Program-made: the position numbers and the translations under genes | The notes under the pieces: model-generated | Seen by the model: the letters and a program-made list of their open reading frames with translations, nothing else | Databases searched by the model: none | What the model was told of the DNA's origin: nothing | From: Phycisphaerales bacterium | GTDB lineage: Bacteria; Planctomycetota; Phycisphaerae; Phycisphaerales; UBA1924 | Length of the DNA: 64,000 nt | NCBI GenBank assembly: GCA_007693785.1 | Contig: RECY01000039.1 | Span: 1-64,000 of the forward strand | Reading direction: 5' to 3' | Part shown: positions 60,236 to 64,000 of the stretch, in pieces | Layout of the letters: each line of letters begins with the position of its first letter | Numbering within the stretch: the first letter of the stretch is position 1

Positions 60236-61042
60236 CTATGCCGCTTCGAGGTCGGCCCGGAGAGTGCCGGCGACGCCGTCGCGGGTGCAGTAGAAAAACT
60301 GATCGGTGATGGGATAGGGCAGGCGTCGGTAGTCGTGCTCGACGCGGTCGCGCAGGCGACGGAGGAAGGTGCTCGGGCCCTCGCTGAGGGCGACGAACAT
60401 GTCTCGGGCGGGCGTGGCGACGTAAAAGTTGCCGCCGAGCTGGCGGGCGAGGCGGGTGTAGAGCCCGCTCATCAGCACCCGGGCGGCGTCGTAGCCGTCC
60501 TGCTCGCTGAGGATCGCGGCCTTGCCGCCCTCCTTGCTCTCGATGACCTGCACCTCCAGCTCCGGCGCGTACGCGTCGAGGTTCTGGCGTGCGATCTCTT
60601 CCACCTCGTCGGCGACCACGCCCCAGCGGATGAGCTGCTCGGTCGTGATGCTCACGGTCATGTTGGGCATGTCGGTGACGAAGACGATCACCGTGTCGTT
60701 GACATAGGGCACGTGGGCGACCATCTCCCGGTTGAGGTGGTCGAAGATCGACTCGGGCTGGATGCGCGGCATGATGCGCGAACGGGCGAAATCGAAGCTC
60801 ATCGCGGCGACTTCGCTCGCCTCGGCGCTGAAGAGCTGCTCGAGGTAGTGGGTAATGATTTCCGCGCCGCGGTCGGGCTCGTGGGTGACCATGCGGAAGA
60901 GGTTTTCCAGGTCGAGGCGTCGCCCGTTGACCAGGAGTTCGCGCGGGCCGGTGTGATCGACCTCAAACCCCGGACGCATCTGCTTGAGCAGGCCTGCGAC
61001 GAAGTCCGAGAACGCGCTGGGATCGTGCGGGATGGGCGACAT
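60236..61042 (-). CDS. DUF1444-family protein
   Basis: 268 residues, soluble, no signal peptide. The overall pattern fits DUF1444, a family of unknown function: an early VNGRRLDLENLFRMV, the central PRIQPESIFDHLNREMVAHV, and VVADEVEEIARQNLDAYAP. Its start faces acpP across a 421-base region. Downstream on the same strand lie trpG and a small unknown gene, but a heptamer repeat pair separates them. Confidence 0.82.
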   Translation of the reverse strand: MSPIPHDPSAFSDFVAGLLKQMRPGFEVDHTGPRELLVNGRRLDLENLFRMVTHEPDRGAEIITHYLEQLFSAEASEVAAMSFDFARSRIMPRIQPESIFDHLNREMVAHVPYVNDTVIVFVTDMPNMTVSITTEQLIRWGVVADEVEEIARQNLDAYAPELEVQVIESKEGGKAAILSEQDGYDAARVLMSGLYTRLARQLGGNFYVATPARDMFVALSEGPSTFLRRLRDRVEHDYRRLPYPITDQFFYCTRDGVAGTLRADLEAA

Positions 61043-61330
61043 CAGAACACAACCTCCCCTGAGAGCCCCTCCGAGGGCAAAGAACGCATGAACAGTCGGC
61101 CGTGTTCCGTGCGTTGCCGCCGGCCGACGGGGGAGTCATCGTCCTGTGGTCCGCGAGGCTTGCCCGTCGGTTCCCTGTGGCGCGGGAAGTCGTCGGCAGA
61201 AGCCGCACAGGTCGCCACGGGTCCCGAGTCCGAGCCCGGGTCGCGACGTCGCGAGTCCCCGAAACCCGCCGAACCCGCCGGAACAGGGGTTGGATTTCCG
61301 GGTCGGGGCGATCGGCGCGGGCGGGGCGTG
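61043..61330. other. Divergent intergenic region DUF1444 / acpP
   Basis: 288 bases without a gene, upstream of the acpP promoter. GC-rich with no clear dyad. The DUF1444 gene has a ribosome binding site (AGGGGAGG on the minus strand at about 61053-61060), but no clear promoter was read. Confidence 0.4.
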
Positions 61331-61359
61331 TGGCGTGTCGGGAGAGGTCTGGGTAGAAT
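61331..61359 (+). promoter_or_regulatory. acpP-fabF promoter
   Basis: TGGCGT (61331-61336), 17 bases, TAGAAT (61354-61359). The 5' leader would be about 97 bases. Confidence 0.5.
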
Positions 61360-61463
61360 CGCACCGCGCAGGAGCGGGCCTCGCGCCCCGGTCGTGTTCG
61401 CCGGGGGCCGGGCTGGCGGCTTCCTATTTTTCTGAGCGTGCGCGCTAGAGCGGAGTCCACACC

Positions 61464-61721
61464 GTGACGGAAGCCGAGATCGAAGCAAAAGTGATCGATA
61501 TTGTCGCCGAGCAGATGAACGTCAGCGATCGGTCCAAAATCACCCGCGAAACGAGCTTCGTGGAGGACCTGAACGCCGACAGCCTCGACACCGTCGAGCT
61601 GGTCATGGAGTTCGAGGACGTCTTCGAGACCTCGATCCCCGATGATCAGGCCGAGAAGATCAAGACCGTCGGCGAAGCGATCGAGTTCCTCTCCAAGGCC
61701 CACGAAGCCAGCGAGAGCTGA
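61464..61721 (+). CDS. acpP: Acyl carrier protein
   Basis: Carries growing acyl chains in fatty acid synthesis. 85 residues, acidic, four-helix fold. The phosphopantetheine attachment Ser is in [19 protein letters not shown] (about residue 40). The start codon is GTG. fabF follows about 200 bases downstream, the usual pairing. Confidence 0.97.
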   Translation: MTEAEIEAKVIDIVAEQMNVSDRSKITRETSFVEDLNADSLDTVELVMEFEDVFETSIPDDQAEKIKTVGEAIEFLSKAHEASES

Positions 61722-61923
61722 GCCCCGCGCCCGCGACGGGGCGGAGCAACCGGGACCGAAGCGCACGATCGCGGCCCCCGGGGCCCGGGGGGGTGATCCA
61801 CCCGGGACCGGGGGCGGGGTCTGTTTCAGAGCGCACACCACACCCACGGGTGACGGGCGACCGCCCGCTCCCTTGGCTCCGAGCCGCCGGCGAGCTCCGA
61901 GCCCCCAACCACAGGAAGTGCAG

Positions 61924-63210
61924 ATGACCGCACGCGAGCAAGGCGCGCCCCGAGTCGTGATCACCGGCATGGGCGCGGTGACGGACCTGGGCCTCGACGC
62001 CCCCACCACTTGGCGCGCCGTGCGCGAGGGGCAGAGCGGCATCCGCACCATCCAGGGCGAGGGTTTCGACCGCGAGCTGGACAAATGGGCCGTCACGATC
62101 GCCGGGCAGGTCCAGAACTTCAACCCCGACGACGTCATGGACCCGCGCGAAGCCCGTCGCCTCGACCGAGTGACGCACCTGGGCGTCGGCGCAGCCGTCG
62201 AAGCCGTCCGCCAGTCCGGGATCGATTTCACCAAGGAAAACCCCGAGCGGTGCGGGGTCTGCATCGGGTCGGGCGTTGGCGGGATCAGCACGATCGAGGA
62301 ATCGGTCAAGGTCCTCGAAAGCCGCGGCGCCCACCGCATCAACCCGTTCACCGTTCCCCGCCTGATGGTCAACGCCGTCGCGGGCAACCTGAGCATCCGC
62401 TACGGGCTCATGGGCCCGGCCGGGGCGCACGCGACGGCCTGCGCCTCCTCCGGGCACGCGATCGCCGACGCCGTCCAGCAGATCCGCCTCGGACGGGCGG
62501 ACGTCATGCTCGTCGGCGGGGCCGAGGCCGCCGTCACCCCCCTCTGTGTCGGCGCGTTCATGACGATGAAGGCTCTGAGCAGCCGCAACGATGAGCCCAC
62601 ACGCGCCAGCCGCCCGTTCGATCAAGACCGCGACGGGTTCGTCCTCGCCGAGGGCGCCGCCTGCTTCGTCCTCGAGTCCGAGGCCCACGCCAAGGCGCGC
62701 GGGGCCGAGATCTTGGGCCTGCTCGTCGGGTACGGCAACAGCTCCGACGCCTCGCACATCACCGCCCCCGACCCCGAAGGTCGCGGCGCCGCCCGCAGCA
62801 TGCGATGGGCACTCGAAGACGCCGGGCTCGACCCGACCGACATCGATTACGTCAACGCCCACGGCACCAGCACGCCCCTCGGCGATAAGGCCGAGGTCGC
62901 CGCCGTCCTCAGCGTCTTCGGCGACCACGCCCGCAAGTCCACCGGCGGCAAGCTCCGCATGAGCTCCACCAAGAGCGTCCACGGGCACACTCTCGGCGCC
63001 TCCGGAGCCGTCGAGCTCGTCGCCTGCCTCGAAGCCATCCGCGAGCGCGTCGTCCCCCCCACCATCAACCTCGAAAAACCGGACGCCGGCGCCGACGTCC
63101 ATCTCGTCCCCAACCAGGCCGAGAGCCACCCCATCCGCTACGCGATGAACAACACCTTCGGCTTCGGCGGGCACAACGTCACCCTCATCGCCGGACGCTA
63201 CGACGCCTGA
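61924..63210 (+). CDS. fabF: 3-oxoacyl-ACP synthase II
   Basis: Condenses malonyl-ACP with acyl-ACP in chain elongation. 428 residues, thiolase fold. The Cys-His-His triad is complete: HATACASSGHAIADAV, NAHGTSTPLGD and STKSVHGHTLGASG. AGGAAG lies five bases before the ATG. It sits downstream of acpP, with a 202-base gap that has no gene but GC-rich repeats (CCCGGGACCGGGGGCGGGG). The gap is long for one transcript, though no promoter is clear within it. Confidence 0.97.
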   Translation: MTAREQGAPRVVITGMGAVTDLGLDAPTTWRAVREGQSGIRTIQGEGFDRELDKWAVTIAGQVQNFNPDDVMDPREARRLDRVTHLGVGAAVEAVRQSGIDFTKENPERCGVCIGSGVGGISTIEESVKVLESRGAHRINPFTVPRLMVNAVAGNLSIRYGLMGPAGAHATACASSGHAIADAVQQIRLGRADVMLVGGAEAAVTPLCVGAFMTMKALSSRNDEPTRASRPFDQDRDGFVLAEGAACFVLESEAHAKARGAEILGLLVGYGNSSDASHITAPDPEGRGAARSMRWALEDAGLDPTDIDYVNAHGTSTPLGDKAEVAAVLSVFGDHARKSTGGKLRMSSTKSVHGHTLGASGAVELVACLEAIRERVVPPTINLEKPDAGADVHLVPNQAESHPIRYAMNNTFGFGGHNVTLIAGRYDA

Positions 63211-63252
63211 CCCCTCCCACTCCCTCACCCCCGCACCGATCCCACCACACGC

Positions 63253-63290
63253 AAACACCGCCCGGGTGCGCACCCGGGCGGTGTTCGTTG
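63253..63290. terminator. Bidirectional intrinsic terminator between fabF and rplU
   Basis: A perfect 32-base palindrome (arms AACACCGCCCGGGTGC) at 63254-63285, followed by GTTGTG with TGTTTGC on the other side. It lies between the convergent stops at 63210 and 63332. Confidence 0.88.
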
Positions 63291-63331
63291 TGTCTGCTCT
63301 TTTCGGGCACGCGTCCCGAGCGGGGATCGGC

Positions 63332-63658
63332 TCAGCCCTGGATGCCGGTGATCTCCACCGCGGTGTAGCGCTGGCGGTGACCGGTCTTGCGCCGGTACCC
63401 GGTCTTCGGCTTGAACTTGTGGATGTCCAGCTTCTCGCCCTTGACCATCGGGTCGATGATCTTCGCCGAGACGGTCGCCCCCGAGACGTACGGCGTGCCC
63501 AGCTTCGCCGAGCCGCCCGCCTCGCCCACCACCAGCACCTTGTCGAACGTGATCGTGTCGCCCACGCCCGCCTCGCCGCCCTCGTGGAGGTCGATCCAGA
63601 GCGTGTCACCCTGCACCACGCGTCGCTGCGCGCCGGAATTCTCGATAATCGCGTACAT
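63332..63658 (-). CDS. rplU: 50S ribosomal protein L21
   Basis: 108 residues. MYAIIENSGAQRRVVQGDTL is the standard L21 start, and KGEKLDIHKFKPKTGYRRKTGHRQ followed by YTAVEITGIQ is the conserved C-terminus that binds 23S rRNA. GAGG lies six bases before ATG 63658. The usual downstream partner rpmA (L27) is absent; a terminator and convergent fabF follow. Confidence 0.97.
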   Translation of the reverse strand: MYAIIENSGAQRRVVQGDTLWIDLHEGGEAGVGDTITFDKVLVVGEAGGSAKLGTPYVSGATVSAKIIDPMVKGEKLDIHKFKPKTGYRRKTGHRQRYTAVEITGIQG

Positions 63659-63937
63659 CGCTGCCTCGTTTCCCGTCGGCCCGGTCGCCCGGAGCCTCAT
63701 CCGCGCCGAACCGGAGCGGGCAGGTCGCTGCCCGGCTTCCTCACCCGGTCGGCTTCGGGGCCGAGATGGTAGGCGACTCGCCGCACCCGGGCGATCCCGA
63801 CATCCTCAACCCCACCCCCCATCGCCCATCGCCAGACGCCCGGCACACGGTTTGCGGCCTCCACCTCCCGCGCGGGGCCCCACAAACCCGCGACCTGCCC
63901 CGCCATCTGCGTCGATCCCGCTCCCGAGGAGGCCGAT
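63659..63937. other. Divergent intergenic region rplU / right-edge gene
   Basis: 279 bases. An 87-codon open frame on the minus strand (63697-63960) overlaps the start region of the right-edge gene and has no ribosome binding site. I do not accept it as a gene. Confidence 0.4.
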
Positions 63938-64000
63938 ATGGGTGTCATGACCGCGAGCAAACCCGCACCCGCACCCGGGCCCGCTGGTCGGCGAAAGCCC
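63938..64000 (+). CDS. Start of a gene cut by the window edge
   Basis: ATG at 63938 with GAGGAGG (63926-63932) five bases upstream, open to the end of the window: 21 codons reading MGVMTASKPAPAPGPAGRRK and one more Pro. A second in-frame ATG is three codons in. The Pro/Ala-rich start resembles the disordered N-termini of other genes here. Identity cannot be told. Confidence 0.5.
   Translation, partial: MGVMTASKPAPAPGPAGRRKP

Noticed and set aside
63697-63960. 87-codon minus-strand frame at the right edge
   Set aside because: No ribosome binding site, unconvincing composition, and it overlaps the well-marked plus-strand start at 63938 and the rplU upstream region.

Overview
The window is a GC-rich (around 70 percent) bacterial chromosome segment that reads as a planctomycete of the Phycisphaerae type. 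The pointers are a 3162-residue surface protein with an LEPR-XLL motif near its N-terminus, paired dockerin-like repeats ending in Gly-Cys on a secreted subtilase, a TIGR03790-family secreted protein, small membrane proteins with CxxCGYxLxG zinc ribbons, and an EF-Tu whose switch I loop lacks the usual RGITI form. No phage, transposase or CRISPR array is visible. Most of the window is housekeeping sequence with planctomycete-specific proteins between.

Layout. 0.3-1.6 kb: coiled-coil protein. 1.7-11.2 kb (minus): giant LEPR-XLL protein. 12.0-13.2 kb (minus): pheA. 13.6-15.0 kb: membrane protein of unknown role. 15.2-22.3 kb (minus): nuoJKLMN, the proton-pumping membrane half of complex I, as a tightly overlapping operon without nuoA-I. 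22.7-23.9 kb: pgsA-pgpA, two consecutive steps to phosphatidylglycerol. 24.1-25.3 kb (minus): dinB. 25.7-26.6 kb: HTH-acidic-membrane protein. 26.8-28.0 kb (minus): GbsR/MarR-type regulator coupled to a small unknown gene, preceded by an AT-rich leader with a candidate small RNA. 28.5-31.5 kb (minus): UbiA prenyltransferase and a secreted subtilase. 32.0-36.2 kb: the conserved cluster tRNA-Thr, tuf, rpmG, tRNA-Trp, secE, nusG, followed not by rplK but by a 1491-residue AsmA/TamB-like protein (36.4-40.9 kb). 41.1-43.3 kb: TIGR03790 protein and a small membrane protein. 43.4-50.0 kb (minus): Fe3+-type ABC permease, S1-domain protein, Gfo/Idh/MocA oxidoreductase, trxA, folP. 50.1-55.7 kb: zinc-ribbon protein, purM (minus), desaturase, metK, nadD (minus), small anchored protein (minus). 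56.0-58.1 kb: tRNA-Glu, coiled-coil membrane protein, DppB-type permease. 58.2-61.0 kb (minus): zinc-ribbon protein, conserved unknown, trpG/pabA, DUF1444 protein. 61.5-63.7 kb: acpP-fabF facing rplU. A new gene appears to begin at the right edge.

The most unusual content is intergenic. One short repeat family has terminal inverted repeats that are themselves hairpins (15004-15151, 22461-22605, 58189-58300), accompanied by a second hairpin module that also occurs as an inverted pair (23947-24096). A separate family consists of heptanucleotide tandem arrays of the form GCCTANT (12001-12032 and inverted pairs around 34.3 kb and 60.1 kb). Neither encodes a protein; the first family supplies the stop codon of one gene.

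Recurring promoter shapes can be read by eye: a -35 near TTGGAG, TAGGCG or TTGACC, 16 to 18 bases, then TAGAnT or TACGAT. Two genes (folP and the DppB-type permease) have a -10-like hexamer only six bases before the start codon, which suggests leaderless mRNAs. All coordinates, start choices and functions come from reading the sequence and translations without any database search.
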